From the NCBI GenBank assembly GCA_020725335.1, contig DYFF01000003.1:62001-126000 (forward strand): DNA of 64,000 nt, in the 5' to 3' direction. Shown one piece after another: positions 54,364 through 63,537 of the stretch (its first letter is position 1; every line of letters begins with the position of its first letter). Position numbers and translations under genes: made by a program. Origin of the DNA: Thermodesulfovibrio sp. GTDB lineage: Bacteria > Nitrospirota > Thermodesulfovibrionia > Thermodesulfovibrionales > Thermodesulfovibrionaceae. The notes beneath the pieces were generated by a model. That model saw only the letters and a program-made list of their open reading frames with translations. It was not told the DNA's origin and searched no databases.

Positions 54364-54747
54364 ATGAAGGTTAAGAAAGGTTTTATAGTTCTTATTGCCG
54401 TATTTTTTGTTTTTGCTATTTCCTTTGTTTACGCTCAACCTAAGGATGTTTACAAGCTCCACTGGGAAGGTGCAAAATTTCCACCAACAGAGTTTAACCA
54501 CAAAAATCATGCTGAAAAATACAAAATAGACTGCAAACATTGTCATCACACTGATCCTAATCCAGCCGAAAAGGTAACACAATGTATTACTTGTCATGAC
54601 CCATCAGGTGATGTTGCAGCAACAAAGGGTGGAGGCATTAAAGGAATGGATGCCTATCATAAACAGTGTATAGACTGCCACAAAAAGGAAAATGAATCAG
54701 GAAAGAACGCGCCTACTAAGTGTAATGACTGTCATAAAAAAGCTTAA
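54364..54747 (+). CDS. Tetraheme c-type cytochrome (class III, c3-like)
   Basis: A 127-residue periplasmic cytochrome. Signal peptide 1-24 (to VYAQP). Four heme sites: CKHCH, CITCH, CIDCH and CNDCH, with extra His ligands in FNHKNH, CHH and AYHKQC. The layout is that of class III cytochrome c3/c7. A very strong AAAGGAGGTGAT stands 6 nt before the ATG, which points to abundant product. It is probably the soluble electron carrier for the membrane pair encoded just before it. A good terminator follows. Confidence 0.9.
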   Translation: MKVKKGFIVLIAVFFVFAISFVYAQPKDVYKLHWEGAKFPPTEFNHKNHAEKYKIDCKHCHHTDPNPAEKVTQCITCHDPSGDVAATKGGGIKGMDAYHKQCIDCHKKENESGKNAPTKCNDCHKKA

Positions 54748-54764
54748 TGATTTCCCATATCTTT

Positions 54765-54797
54765 AAGGAGACCCTTATCAGGTCTCCTTTTTATTTT
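54765..54797 (+). terminator. Rho-independent terminator after the cytochrome operon
   Basis: AAGGAGACC (54765-54773) pairs with GGTCTCCTT (54781-54789), followed by TTTATTTTT. Confidence 0.92.
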
Positions 54798-54802
54798 TAA
54801 TT

Positions 54803-54832
54803 TTGAAATTAGCAACTGAATAGTGCTAAAAT
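54803..54832 (+). promoter_or_regulatory. Promoter of tRNA-Ser
   Basis: TTGAAA (54803-54808), an 18-bp spacer and TAAAAT (54827-54832), 12 bp before the tRNA. Confidence 0.6.
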
Positions 54833-54844
54833 ACTAATTATTTT

Positions 54845-54935
54845 GGAGAGGTGCCGGAGTGGCCGAACGGGCGCGACTGGAAATCGCGTGTGGGGTCTAA
54901 AAAGCTCCACCGAGGGTTCGAATCCCTCCCTCTCC
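54845..54935 (+). tRNA. tRNA-Ser (GGA)
   Basis: A 91-nt type II tRNA. Acceptor GGAGAGG pairs with CCTCTCC, the anticodon loop CTGGAAA gives GGA, and there is a long variable arm. CCA is not encoded. A flavoprotein gene follows 25 nt downstream. Confidence 0.95.
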
Positions 54936-54960
54936 GTATTTTATTTTATAAGGAGGAATT

Positions 54961-55593
54961 ATGAAAGTAGTAGCCTTTAACGGAAGCCCTCGAAAAAATG
55001 GTAATACATATCATGCTATCAAGATGGTCACAGAGGAATTAGAAAAAGAAAACATAAAGGTAGAAATAGTTCACGTTGGCAGTAAAGTAATAAGAGGATG
55101 CATTGCCTGCTATAAATGCGCTCAGAATAAGAATGAAAAGTGTTCTATAGATGATGAAGTCAATGGATGGATTCAGAAAATTAAAAAAGCAGATGGTATT
55201 ATACTCGGGTCTCCTGTTTATTTTTCAGGGATTGCAGGAACATTCAAATGTTTTTTAGATAGAGCTTTTTTTGTATCTGCAGTAAATGGAGGTTTGTTTA
55301 GGCAAAAGGTTGCAACAGCTGTAGTAGCAGATAGGCGTTCTGGAGGTGTCAGTACTTTTGATCAACTTTGCCACTATTTACATTATGCTGAAATGCTTGT
55401 TCCCTCAGCCAATTACTGGAATGTAATATTCGGGAGAAATCCAGGAGAAGTTTTAAAAGATGAAGAGGGTATACAAATTATGAGAATTCTTGGGAAAAAT
55501 ATGGCATGGTTACTAAAACTTGTAGAAAATGGAAAAGACAAAATAATCTCTCCTGAGAGAGAAAATAAAATATTCACTAATTTTATAAGATAA
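54961..55593 (+). CDS. NADPH-dependent FMN reductase/flavodoxin-like protein
   Basis: A 210-residue flavoprotein. FNGSPRKNGNTYHAIKMV is the FMN phosphate loop, GCIACYKCAQNKNEKCSIDD resembles the cysteine motif of archaeal-type iron-sulfur flavoproteins, and LGSPVYFSGIAGTFKCFLDR is the isoalloxazine loop. Four Cys (in C-x2-C-x2-C and KC patterns) could hold a 4Fe-4S cluster. The physiological partner is unknown. AAGGAGGAATT precedes the ATG. Confidence 0.85.
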   Translation: MKVVAFNGSPRKNGNTYHAIKMVTEELEKENIKVEIVHVGSKVIRGCIACYKCAQNKNEKCSIDDEVNGWIQKIKKADGIILGSPVYFSGIAGTFKCFLDRAFFVSAVNGGLFRQKVATAVVADRRSGGVSTFDQLCHYLHYAEMLVPSANYWNVIFGRNPGEVLKDEEGIQIMRILGKNMAWLLKLVENGKDKIISPERENKIFTNFIR

Positions 55594-55596
55594 CCT

Positions 55597-57588
55597 TTAG
55601 TTATTTTCAGACTTTTGAAAAAAGTTTAAGGCCTCTATTAATTGTTTTTTGTGTCCAACATAAATAATCACATCACCTTCTTTTAAAACAAAGTCTGCAG
55701 AAGGGTTCAAAATAGTATCTTGACCTCTCTGCACAGCAATAACAGTAACTTTTGCTCTATGTCTTAGGTCGAGAGATTTTAATGAGTGACCTGCAAGCCA
55801 TGAATTTTTTTCAATGAGAAAACTATCAATATCTAATCCTTCAAAAATAACACATTCTATTCCAGCTCTTGTCTTGGGTATTTCTGATACTCTCAGAATT
55901 TCATATCCTTCTTGTCTTATTGTTTCTATCATCTGGAGGATATTATTTCTTGGGACTCCGAAAAGATGTAGCACTCTTGCAAATATCTCAAGAGAAGTTT
56001 CAAATTCCTCAGGAATAACCTCATCAGCTCCTAACTTCCTTAGCTCTTCCATTTCTGAAATAAATCTGGTTCTTACAATTATATGTATTTTAGGATTATC
56101 AGTTTTTGCTATTTGAACTATTCTTCTTGTAGCATTAGGATCAGATATTGCAATTACAAGAACCTTTGCTCTCTTTAAGCCAAGCTTATGTAATATTTCT
56201 GGACTTGTACCATCTCCATAATATATCGGTTCGCCTTTTTTCCTCATTTTTCTTACTGTATCAGGATTTAACTCTAAAATTGTATATGGTATTTTAGTTT
56301 CTTTAAGTACTCTCGCAAGATTTCTTCCATTTAAACCAAAACCGATAATGATAACATGATTAGATTTTTTTACAATGACTTCGGACTCTTTAATTTTACC
56401 TGCCTTTTCAAGATGCTTAAATGGATTCATCTGCACAAGACGATCGATAAAATGGGGCGAGTATTTTATTATCAGAGGAGTGAAAAGCATTGTCATTACA
56501 GATGCTGAAATGAAACTCTGATAAGCATAATCGTCTAAAAGGCCTGTTGTTTTCCCTGTAAAAGCAAGTATAAATGAAAACTCTCCTATCTGAGAAAGTG
56601 AAAAAGCTGATTTTAGAGACACCTTTAGAGAATGAATGAACATGTATGAGATTAAAATTATAATAAGTGCTTTAATAAGAAAAATATTTCCTACCAATAC
56701 AACTTCCTGTAATAAATTATTTTTAATGAACTCAAGATTAAGAAGCATTCCTACAGAAATAAAGAAAATCCCCGAAAAAGTCTCTTTAAATGGTAAAATA
56801 TCTGATACTGCCTGTGCAGAATACTCAGATTCAGAAATAACAACTCCTGCCAAAAAAGCTCCAAGCGCCAGAGAAAGCCCTAATTTTGAAGTAAAAAGGG
56901 CTGTACCAACACAGATTGAAATAGTGACAATTATAAAAAGTTCTCTACTTTTAGTTTTCACCACCTCATGCAGTATGTAAGGCACAGCAATTCTTGAAAA
57001 CACAAAGACAATTGATAGAATTACAAATGCCTTTATAATTACGGTAAAGAAATTATAGTAACTCTCTCCTTTCCCAGCAAGCATTTGAGTAAAAAGCATT
57101 AGTGGTACAACGCAAAGGTCTTGGAATAGAAGTATCCCCAAACATATCTTACCGTGAAGAGTATTTAATTCTCCTCTATCAGCAAGAAGTTTCATGACAA
57201 TTGCAGTGCTACTTAAAGCAATAATAAATCCATAAAAAATAGCATTATTAAGTTCAGCATTAAGTGCAAACTGACTGATTAGGGTTATAACAAGTATTGT
57301 AATCATAACTTGCAGAGTGCCTAAGAGAAAAACCTCTTTTTTCAAAGATATTAATCTTGGAATAGAAAATTCTATGCCTATAGTAAACATTAAGAGAATA
57401 ACCCCAATTTCTGCAATTATCTCAACCTCATGAGGGTCCTTTATAAGTCCCATTCCATAAGGACCTATAATTGTTCCTGCAATTAAAAACCCTACTATAG
57501 GAGGAATCTTTAGTTTACCAAGCACATAGATTATTAAACCTGATACACCAAAAATGATAAGGATTGATTGCAAGAATTCATCAATCAT
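55597..57588 (-). CDS. CPA2-family cation/proton antiporter with TrkA domains (KefB-like)
   Basis: A 663-residue membrane transporter. About twelve helices fill residues 5-385 (GVILLMFTIGIEFSI, GIILLF-like GILLFQDLCVVPLML, LGAFLAGVVISESEY). A TrkA-N Rossmann domain starts near 412 (HVIIIGFGLNGRNLARVL) and a TrkA-C domain covers about 585-655. Relatives exchange K+ or Na+ for H+. It converges with the flavoprotein gene with only 3 nt between stops. Confidence 0.92.
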   Translation of the reverse strand: MIDEFLQSILIIFGVSGLIIYVLGKLKIPPIVGFLIAGTIIGPYGMGLIKDPHEVEIIAEIGVILLMFTIGIEFSIPRLISLKKEVFLLGTLQVMITILVITLISQFALNAELNNAIFYGFIIALSSTAIVMKLLADRGELNTLHGKICLGILLFQDLCVVPLMLFTQMLAGKGESYYNFFTVIIKAFVILSIVFVFSRIAVPYILHEVVKTKSRELFIIVTISICVGTALFTSKLGLSLALGAFLAGVVISESEYSAQAVSDILPFKETFSGIFFISVGMLLNLEFIKNNLLQEVVLVGNIFLIKALIIILISYMFIHSLKVSLKSAFSLSQIGEFSFILAFTGKTTGLLDDYAYQSFISASVMTMLFTPLIIKYSPHFIDRLVQMNPFKHLEKAGKIKESEVIVKKSNHVIIIGFGLNGRNLARVLKETKIPYTILELNPDTVRKMRKKGEPIYYGDGTSPEILHKLGLKRAKVLVIAISDPNATRRIVQIAKTDNPKIHIIVRTRFISEMEELRKLGADEVIPEEFETSLEIFARVLHLFGVPRNNILQMIETIRQEGYEILRVSEIPKTRAGIECVIFEGLDIDSFLIEKNSWLAGHSLKSLDLRHRAKVTVIAVQRGQDTILNPSADFVLKEGDVIIYVGHKKQLIEALNFFQKSENN

Positions 57589-57654
57589 ATCTTAATTATC
57601 AACAAAAATAAATAATATTTCAAGAAGTTATATATTTTCTCGCAATAAAATCTA

Positions 57655-57683
57655 TTGAAAAGAATAATATGATAGTTTATAAT
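57655..57683 (+). promoter_or_regulatory. Promoter of the pseudopilin gene
   Basis: TTGAAA (57655-57660), exactly 17 bp, then a perfect TATAAT (57678-57683), 44 bp before the ATG at 57727. Confidence 0.65.
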
Positions 57684-57726
57684 TTTATTAAGTTTTATTA
57701 TACAATTTAAGAGAGAAAATATCCCG

Positions 57727-58995
57727 ATGAAAAATATATTAAAATCAATTCTACCAGATGACTATAAACAAAAGGGGCTAACCCTTGTTGAAGTTGCTAT
57801 AGTTCTTGTAATTCTTGGCTTATTAATTGGCCTCGGCGCAAGCCTTATTGGTCCGCTTACAAAAAGGGCTAAAATTAACGAAACAAAGGAGAATTTGAGT
57901 GGAAACATAGAGGCAATCACAAGTTGGTCAGCAGGGAATAAGAGATTGCCAAAATTTTATCCAAATTTTAATGGGGACTGTAATAGTTACAGAGATGACT
58001 TTAGATGTGTTATACGTAGCAGAAATGATTCATGGGGTAAGCAATTTTATTATGTTGTTGACAACGAATTAGTCCAGTCACCCTCTGGCACAGAACATAG
58101 GATTTGTGATAGAAGAACAACAAAAATAACAGTAAGGGTCTTTCAAGACGCGAATAATTATCAGGATATTGCGAATGTTGCTTTCATTATTATTAGCAGT
58201 GGAGAAAATTATAATAATCAGACATTTGGGACACAACAAATAAATAACTCAACAACTATACAGATTCCCTATCCCGATGCTCCAAATATTGATAATTATT
58301 CTGTTGACTTTAATCGTCCTGAGCCCTATGATGATATTGTTAAATGGATTACCCTTGATGAACTAAGGATAAAAGTAGGGTGTCAAGGGGCGCAATTAAA
58401 GATACTAAACAATGAGTTGCCTTACGGCTATGTAGGGTCTCAATATAATGCAACCGTATATGCTGAAGGCGGAGTTCCTTTTACATCAGGAGGCAGATAT
58501 CAATGGTGTCGAGAAGGAAGCTTACCCTCTGGATTAAATGCTAATCCTTCAACAACATCAACTGATTGTGCTAATTATACTAATTGGGGACAGTCCGATA
58601 GTCTCACAATTACAGGAACTCCTAATGCCTTCGGGACATATAATTTAAAATTTTATAGCAAAGATAGCGAAGGTAATTTAGCTTCAAGGGCTTTTGTTTT
58701 AACAATAAATCCTTCTTCTGCAGGAACTGGATGCGCTTCATATAGAGTTTGGAATCAGACAGGTGGAACATTTGATTTTAGGATAAATTCTTGCCTCACT
58801 GTAGCAAATGGTTCTGAAATAACTACTTCTGAACAATTAATAGCTGGTGGAAGCATAAGTAGATATAATTCTACTCATGCTAATTGCCCACCCGGACAGC
58901 TACTACAAACTTTAACTTACTCTCAGGCTCAGGCTGCCGATACTAATGGAAATTGTCAGGTAAACTTTACAACTTCAGGATTTACTGATAGATGA
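57727..58995 (+). CDS. Large type IV pilin-like protein with an Ig-like (He_PIG) domain
   Basis: A 422-residue protein with a class III signal: a 17-residue leader ending KQKG, then LTLVEVAIVLVILG with Glu at +5, the site cut by prepilin peptidase. The first mature residue is Leu rather than the usual Phe or Met. The C-terminal half contains ELPYGYVGSQYNATVYAEGG to YNLKFYSKDSEGNLASRAF, which reads as a putative Ig (He_PIG) domain, followed by a Cys-containing domain. Pilins are usually 130-200 residues, so this is probably a tip or minor subunit with adhesive function. It is coupled to the next gene (ATGA). Confidence 0.8.
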   Translation: MKNILKSILPDDYKQKGLTLVEVAIVLVILGLLIGLGASLIGPLTKRAKINETKENLSGNIEAITSWSAGNKRLPKFYPNFNGDCNSYRDDFRCVIRSRNDSWGKQFYYVVDNELVQSPSGTEHRICDRRTTKITVRVFQDANNYQDIANVAFIIISSGENYNNQTFGTQQINNSTTIQIPYPDAPNIDNYSVDFNRPEPYDDIVKWITLDELRIKVGCQGAQLKILNNELPYGYVGSQYNATVYAEGGVPFTSGGRYQWCREGSLPSGLNANPSTTSTDCANYTNWGQSDSLTITGTPNAFGTYNLKFYSKDSEGNLASRAFVLTINPSSAGTGCASYRVWNQTGGTFDFRINSCLTVANGSEITTSEQLIAGGSISRYNSTHANCPPGQLLQTLTYSQAQAADTNGNCQVNFTTSGFTDR

Positions 58996-59843
58996 TAGAG
59001 CAAAAAAAGAAAGACATACCACCAGGGTTACTTAGAATAGTTAGGGGAAGCAAACCTTCAAAAAAGTTTTTTCTTCTATTAGGGCTTTCTTTATTTTTAG
59101 TAATTTCAGGATTTGGGGTTGTATATTTTTATACTCAATACTTTTCATCAGCAATAAAGAATCAAACTAATACTAAGCAAACAGTTACTCAAAACATACC
59201 TCAAGTTCCGGTTGAAAACAAAATAACAGACCAAGCAAAGGAAATTAATAAAGAAATGAAAATAACAGAACAAATAACTCCTTCAGAAAAAAAACAAAAG
59301 CAAACCAAACCTATAAAAACTGCACAAAATAATAAAATTGAGAACAAAGTTGCACAAAAAGAGGTAACACTCGCATCAGTTGATACTTTCAAGGGAGCAG
59401 ATTACCTTTATAGAGCGCAAGACTATGAACAGAAAGGTATGCTAAATGAAGCAATAAATGAATACAAAGAATATATTAATTACTCTGGAAAGGCAGACAC
59501 AAAAATTCTCAATAAAATTTCTACTCTTTATTTACTCTCTGGCAACTTAAAAAATGCAAATCATTATGCGGAGCTCGCAATTCAGAGTAGTAAAAATAAT
59601 AAAGAAATACTTATTAATTATGGAGTTATCAAAGCAAAAATGGGTGAACTAATTAAAGCAGAGGAAAGTTTCAATAAGGTCCTTTCTCTTGAGCCTGAAA
59701 ATAAAAATGCCCTTTTCAATCTTGCTTTAATCAAAGAACAGAAAGGAGATTATAAAGAAGCCCTTAAGCTTTATGAAAAACTTTATCAACTCGGTGATTT
59801 ATCAGCAGTAAATTCTCTTGAGAGGCTTAAAAATTATAGATAG
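58992..59843 (+). CDS. Membrane-anchored TPR protein, MshN-like
   Basis: A 283-residue protein with a short cytosolic N-terminus, one membrane helix (about 26-48), a Lys/Gln-rich linker (about 50-130) and C-terminal TPRs (DYLYRAQDYEQKGMLNEAINEYKEYI, LINYGVIKAKMGELIKAEESFNKVL, LFNLALIKEQKGDYKEALKLYEKLY). This plan matches MshN of the MSHA pilus system, and the convergent neighbours are MshM-, MshG-, MshE- and secretin-like. Sequence-level homology to MshN is not verified. Confidence 0.65.
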   Translation: MIEQKKKDIPPGLLRIVRGSKPSKKFFLLLGLSLFLVISGFGVVYFYTQYFSSAIKNQTNTKQTVTQNIPQVPVENKITDQAKEINKEMKITEQITPSEKKQKQTKPIKTAQNNKIENKVAQKEVTLASVDTFKGADYLYRAQDYEQKGMLNEAINEYKEYINYSGKADTKILNKISTLYLLSGNLKNANHYAELAIQSSKNNKEILINYGVIKAKMGELIKAEESFNKVLSLEPENKNALFNLALIKEQKGDYKEALKLYEKLYQLGDLSAVNSLERLKNYR

Positions 59844-59867
59844 CAGATATTTTCGCTTTTATAAACA

Positions 59868-60689
59868 CTAAAAATTAAGATGTTTCAAGACTGCTTTTAT
59901 ATAAGATTTTTTTATTGTATAAGAGCTTTCCAAGTAACCAACCATTAATGCCCTTGAGCATATAAGATTTATTAATCTTGGAATTCCCTTTGAAGCTTTA
60001 TGAATTGCCTTGATTGCTCCTTTTTCAAAAGTCACTGGTGCTTCTCCTGCTCGCTGAAGTCTAAATTTTATATAGGATTCAACTTCTTCTCTGTCAAAAT
60101 GAGAAAGCCTTACTTTCAAACTAATCCTCTGATTAAGCTGGACATATTCTTTTCGGGATAACTTCTCCTCAAAATATGGCTGAGCAAGAAGTATAAAATG
60201 TAATAGCTTTTCCTTGTCTGATTCAATGTTTGAAAGGTGTTTTATCTCTGTGAGTGTTTCCTCTGGTAAGTCCTGTGCCTCGTCAATAATTATCAAATTT
60301 TTTGTCCCTGAAAGTTTTCTTCTTGTGAATTCTTCTTTTAAAATATTTGAAAGTTCTGTCTTATCAAGTTCTTTATCACTTACAGTATCCTGTTCTTTAA
60401 TTATCAATTTTACCAAAGCTTTGAGGAATTCCTTAGGATTTAATGTGGAATGATAGATTACAACAGGAGAAAGAGTGCTACAAAAGTTTTTTAAAAATGT
60501 CCTTATAAGAGTTGTTTTACCTGTGCCTGGTTCACCTGTAAGAAGCATAAATCCTTCACCCTTTGTTATAAGATACTCCATTGACTGAAGAGCCTCAGTA
60601 TGCCACTTGGATGGATAGAAAAAATCAGGATCTGGCGTTATACCAAAAGGATCTTCCCTGAATTTATAAAAATTCAAATATTCCATCAT
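59868..60689 (-). CDS. mshM: ExeA/MshM-type AAA ATPase
   Basis: A 273-residue ATPase beginning YLNFYKFREDPFGITPDPDFFY, the typical ExeA/GspA/MshM start. Walker A is GEPGTGKTT, Walker B is LIIIDEAQDL, and later FDREEVESYIKFRLQRAG and GIPRLINLICSRAL occur. The peptidoglycan-binding C-terminus of GspA is absent, as in MshM. It overlaps the PilC gene by 4 nt. A second ATG one codon on has better spacing from GGAG. Confidence 0.8.
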   Translation of the reverse strand: MMEYLNFYKFREDPFGITPDPDFFYPSKWHTEALQSMEYLITKGEGFMLLTGEPGTGKTTLIRTFLKNFCSTLSPVVIYHSTLNPKEFLKALVKLIIKEQDTVSDKELDKTELSNILKEEFTRRKLSGTKNLIIIDEAQDLPEETLTEIKHLSNIESDKEKLLHFILLAQPYFEEKLSRKEYVQLNQRISLKVRLSHFDREEVESYIKFRLQRAGEAPVTFEKGAIKAIHKASKGIPRLINLICSRALMVGYLESSYTIKKSYIKAVLKHLNF

Positions 60690-61900
60690 CCTCTCCCGAG
60701 TTTTGATATAAGGTCATAAAGAGGGCTGAGCAAACTTACAAGAACTATCGCAAAGAACAAACCAATCACACCAATCATAACAGGTTCTATAACCTTGCCA
60801 AGCCTGGCAGAGTATTCACGCAGGTAAGCTGTGTAATGGTTATTCAAAAATTTTAACTGTTCTTCAAGCCTTCCAGAAGTTTCACCCACATTTACAAGCC
60901 TTATTAAAAGGGGCGGGAAAATGTTTTCTTCCTTTAAGGATTGAGATATGCCCTGCCCTGTTAGGATTTTTTCTTTCGCATTAGAAATGGCTCTTTTCAT
61001 AATCTCATTGTTTATCACATCAGCAGTCATGTCCAAGGCATTATCAATAGGAATTCCTGCTCCCATAAGTATTCTCATCTGTTCGCAAAAAAGAGCAACA
61101 GCACGAGTATAGAAAATCTGTTTAAATATAGGAAGCTTAAAACTTAAGTAACTTCTTGCCCATCTAAATTTCTCATTTTTTTTGAGAATTGTAAAAAACA
61201 TAAAAATTAATAAAATAATGAAGGGAATGAGATAAAAAAATTTCTGAAATAAAATCCCCACTTCAACAAGCACCATAGTAATAAAAGGAATCTTAACATC
61301 CATACTCTTCATAGCACTTACAATCTTTGGAAGGACATAGACTATCCAGAAACCCATGGCACTTAATGAGGCAACAGTTGCAAAAATTGGATATATCAAT
61401 GCTCTTTTTATTGCTGTTTTCAAATCCTCAATCTTTTGAAAATGTTCTGCTATATCGTCAAGACTGTTATCAAGACGCCCCGTTTCCTCGCCTATTTTTA
61501 TTAGATAATGAAAAATCTGAGGGAAAACATCGCTATGATAGGCAATTGCTTCACTGAAAGACACACCTTTTTCCACAAGATCTCTTAAATCTACAATAAC
61601 TCTCTTAAATTTTTCCTTTGTCATATTCTCAGCAATATCTGACAAAGCTGTTGTAAGAGGTATACCTGCTTTAAGCATTATTGAAAGATTTTTGGCAAAC
61701 TCTATCAGTTCAATATTTTTTACTTTTGCTGAAAAAATTGGAACAAAGGGAGATAAAAACTTTGGAATTTCAGCAATTGAAAGGATATATAAATTTTTAA
61801 GCGTAAGATTTGAAATTGCAACAGACTCATTCTGAGCTTTTAAAAAACCTGTAAGAATCTTACCACTAATATCAATTGCTTTGTACCTATAAATATTCAT
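60686..61900 (-). CDS. mshG: Inner-membrane pilus assembly protein (PilC/GspF/MshG)
   Basis: A 404-residue platform protein with two GspF domains (about 65-190 and 268-390). MLKAGIPLTTAL, LVEKGVSFSEAIAYHSDVFP, IKIGEETGRLDNSL and the second copy MGAGIPIDNALDM, VNVGETSGRLEEQL mark the duplication; three membrane helices are visible. It organises the inner-membrane machine with the MshE ATPase, with which it overlaps by 4 nt. Confidence 0.9.
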   Translation of the reverse strand: MNIYRYKAIDISGKILTGFLKAQNESVAISNLTLKNLYILSIAEIPKFLSPFVPIFSAKVKNIELIEFAKNLSIMLKAGIPLTTALSDIAENMTKEKFKRVIVDLRDLVEKGVSFSEAIAYHSDVFPQIFHYLIKIGEETGRLDNSLDDIAEHFQKIEDLKTAIKRALIYPIFATVASLSAMGFWIVYVLPKIVSAMKSMDVKIPFITMVLVEVGILFQKFFYLIPFIILLIFMFFTILKKNEKFRWARSYLSFKLPIFKQIFYTRAVALFCEQMRILMGAGIPIDNALDMTADVINNEIMKRAISNAKEKILTGQGISQSLKEENIFPPLLIRLVNVGETSGRLEEQLKFLNNHYTAYLREYSARLGKVIEPVMIGVIGLFFAIVLVSLLSPLYDLISKLGRG

Positions 61901-63537
61901 CCTACAACTCTTTCAACTTCAGAGAGTGTTGAAAGACCATCAATAACTTTCCGCAATCCATCAATTTTAAGAGGGATCATACCATTTTTCTGTGCTGCTT
62001 GAACTAATGTGTTAAAAGAAGCGCCTGCATAAATCATCTCTCTTATCTCTTCGTTTACAGTCATTAATTCCCCTATGGCAGTTCTTCCAAGATAGCCTGT
62101 ATTTCTACACATTTTACAGCCCTTACCATAATAAACCTTGTCGACTTTAAAATCAACAGAATTAAAAACTTCTCTTTCTTTTTCATTTAAATCTCTTTCT
62201 GACCTACAAAAAGGACATATCTTTCTTATAAGCCTCTGGCTTAAAACTGCGAGCAAAGATGAACTGAGAAGAAACTTATCTGCTCCTAAATCAAAAAGTC
62301 TTGGCACAGCACTTACTGCATCGTTTGTATGAAGAGTGCTTAAAACAAGATGTCCTGTAATTGATGCCCTGATGGCTATGCGTGCTGTTTCTTCATCCCT
62401 TATCTCACCAAGAAGAATAATGTCAGGGTCATGCCTCATGAAATTTCTTCCTGCAAGGGCAAAGTCATAGCCTATTTTTTCATTGACCTCACTTTGCTTT
62501 GCAAAGCTCATTCTATATTCCACAGGGTCTTCAATAGTAATAACACTTCTACGAAGTCTGTCCACCTGTCTTAATAAAGCATAAAGGGTTGTACTTTTAC
62601 CAGAGCCTGTAGGACCTACTACAAGCATTATTCCATGTGGTTTTTTTATCAAACTTCTAAGTCCTTCAACAAGTGACTCATTAAAACCAAGCCTTGGCAG
62701 GCTATATATTGCCTCTGAACTACCAAGAAGAATTCTAAGAACCATGCTTTCGCCTGCAATTGTAGGAATGGTAGAAACTCTCACTTCGTATCTTCTGCCA
62801 AGAAAATCAAATACAAAGGAGCCGTCCTGCGGTAGTCTTTGCTCTGCTATGTCAAGTCTTGAGAGAATTTTTATACGGGAGATGATACCGCTTTGTATAG
62901 TTCTTGGTAGAGAAAAAGCATAGTGAAGTATTCCGTCAACTCTATAAGATATGCTCACTACACCAGCATTTATTGCAATATGTATGTCAGTTGCATTTCT
63001 CCTTATCCCTTCTGCCAGAATAGACTCTACAAGTTGCGGAAGTCTATCTGGAGGAAGTGTACCTGTCGTCAACGTAATATCGTTAATTTCATCAATAACT
63101 CGCTCGGCAGGGTTTTCAAGAAAATAGTAAGCCTTTTCAATTGTCTCTGCAAAGCCTTCTTCATCAGTAAGATAAGGCGTTGCCTTTTTACCCATAATTG
63201 TCTTTACTCTATCAATTGCAACAATGTTACTTGGGTCAACAACAGCAATTTTTACTGTTTCTTCAACTTCCTCAAGAGGAAGAAATCTTGTCGTTTCTGT
63301 CATATTTTTTGGAAATCTTTTCAAAAGCTCCGTCTGAATAGGATACTGTCTTACATCTACATATTCAAGTCCATGCTGAATTGCTAAAACTTCAGCAAGT
63401 TCTTGAGTAGATATGAAACCAAGAATTACAAAACATTTACCAAGAACATGTCCTGTTATTCTCTGAACGCTTAGAGCTATGTTTAACTCTTCTTCATTGA
63501 TAAAGCCCTTTTCAATTAAAAGGTCTCCAAGTCTCAT
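61897..63537 (-). CDS. mshE: Pilus extension ATPase (PilB/GspE/MshE) with MshEN c-di-GMP domain
   Basis: A 546-residue secretion ATPase. Residues 2-25 (RLGDLLIEKGF...ALSVQ), a 5-residue spacer, and 31-54 (VLGKCFVILGF...VLAIQ) are the two 24-residue motifs of the MshEN domain, which binds c-di-GMP in Vibrio MshE. The ATPase core has GPTGSGKSTTLYALL, the Asp box VITIEDPVEYRM, and the His box STLHTNDAVSAV. A zinc site is formed by CPFC and CKMC. It overlaps the secretin and PilC genes by 4 nt on each side. Confidence 0.92.
   Translation of the reverse strand: MRLGDLLIEKGFINEEELNIALSVQRITGHVLGKCFVILGFISTQELAEVLAIQHGLEYVDVRQYPIQTELLKRFPKNMTETTRFLPLEEVEETVKIAVVDPSNIVAIDRVKTIMGKKATPYLTDEEGFAETIEKAYYFLENPAERVIDEINDITLTTGTLPPDRLPQLVESILAEGIRRNATDIHIAINAGVVSISYRVDGILHYAFSLPRTIQSGIISRIKILSRLDIAEQRLPQDGSFVFDFLGRRYEVRVSTIPTIAGESMVLRILLGSSEAIYSLPRLGFNESLVEGLRSLIKKPHGIMLVVGPTGSGKSTTLYALLRQVDRLRRSVITIEDPVEYRMSFAKQSEVNEKIGYDFALAGRNFMRHDPDIILLGEIRDEETARIAIRASITGHLVLSTLHTNDAVSAVPRLFDLGADKFLLSSSLLAVLSQRLIRKICPFCRSERDLNEKEREVFNSVDFKVDKVYYGKGCKMCRNTGYLGRTAIGELMTVNEEIREMIYAGASFNTLVQAAQKNGMIPLKIDGLRKVIDGLSTLSEVERVVG

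Noticed and set aside
62923..63387. 154-codon plus-strand frame inside the mshE-like gene
   Set aside because: Antisense of a well-conserved ATPase; composition (many Cys, Tyr, Asn) is not protein-like.
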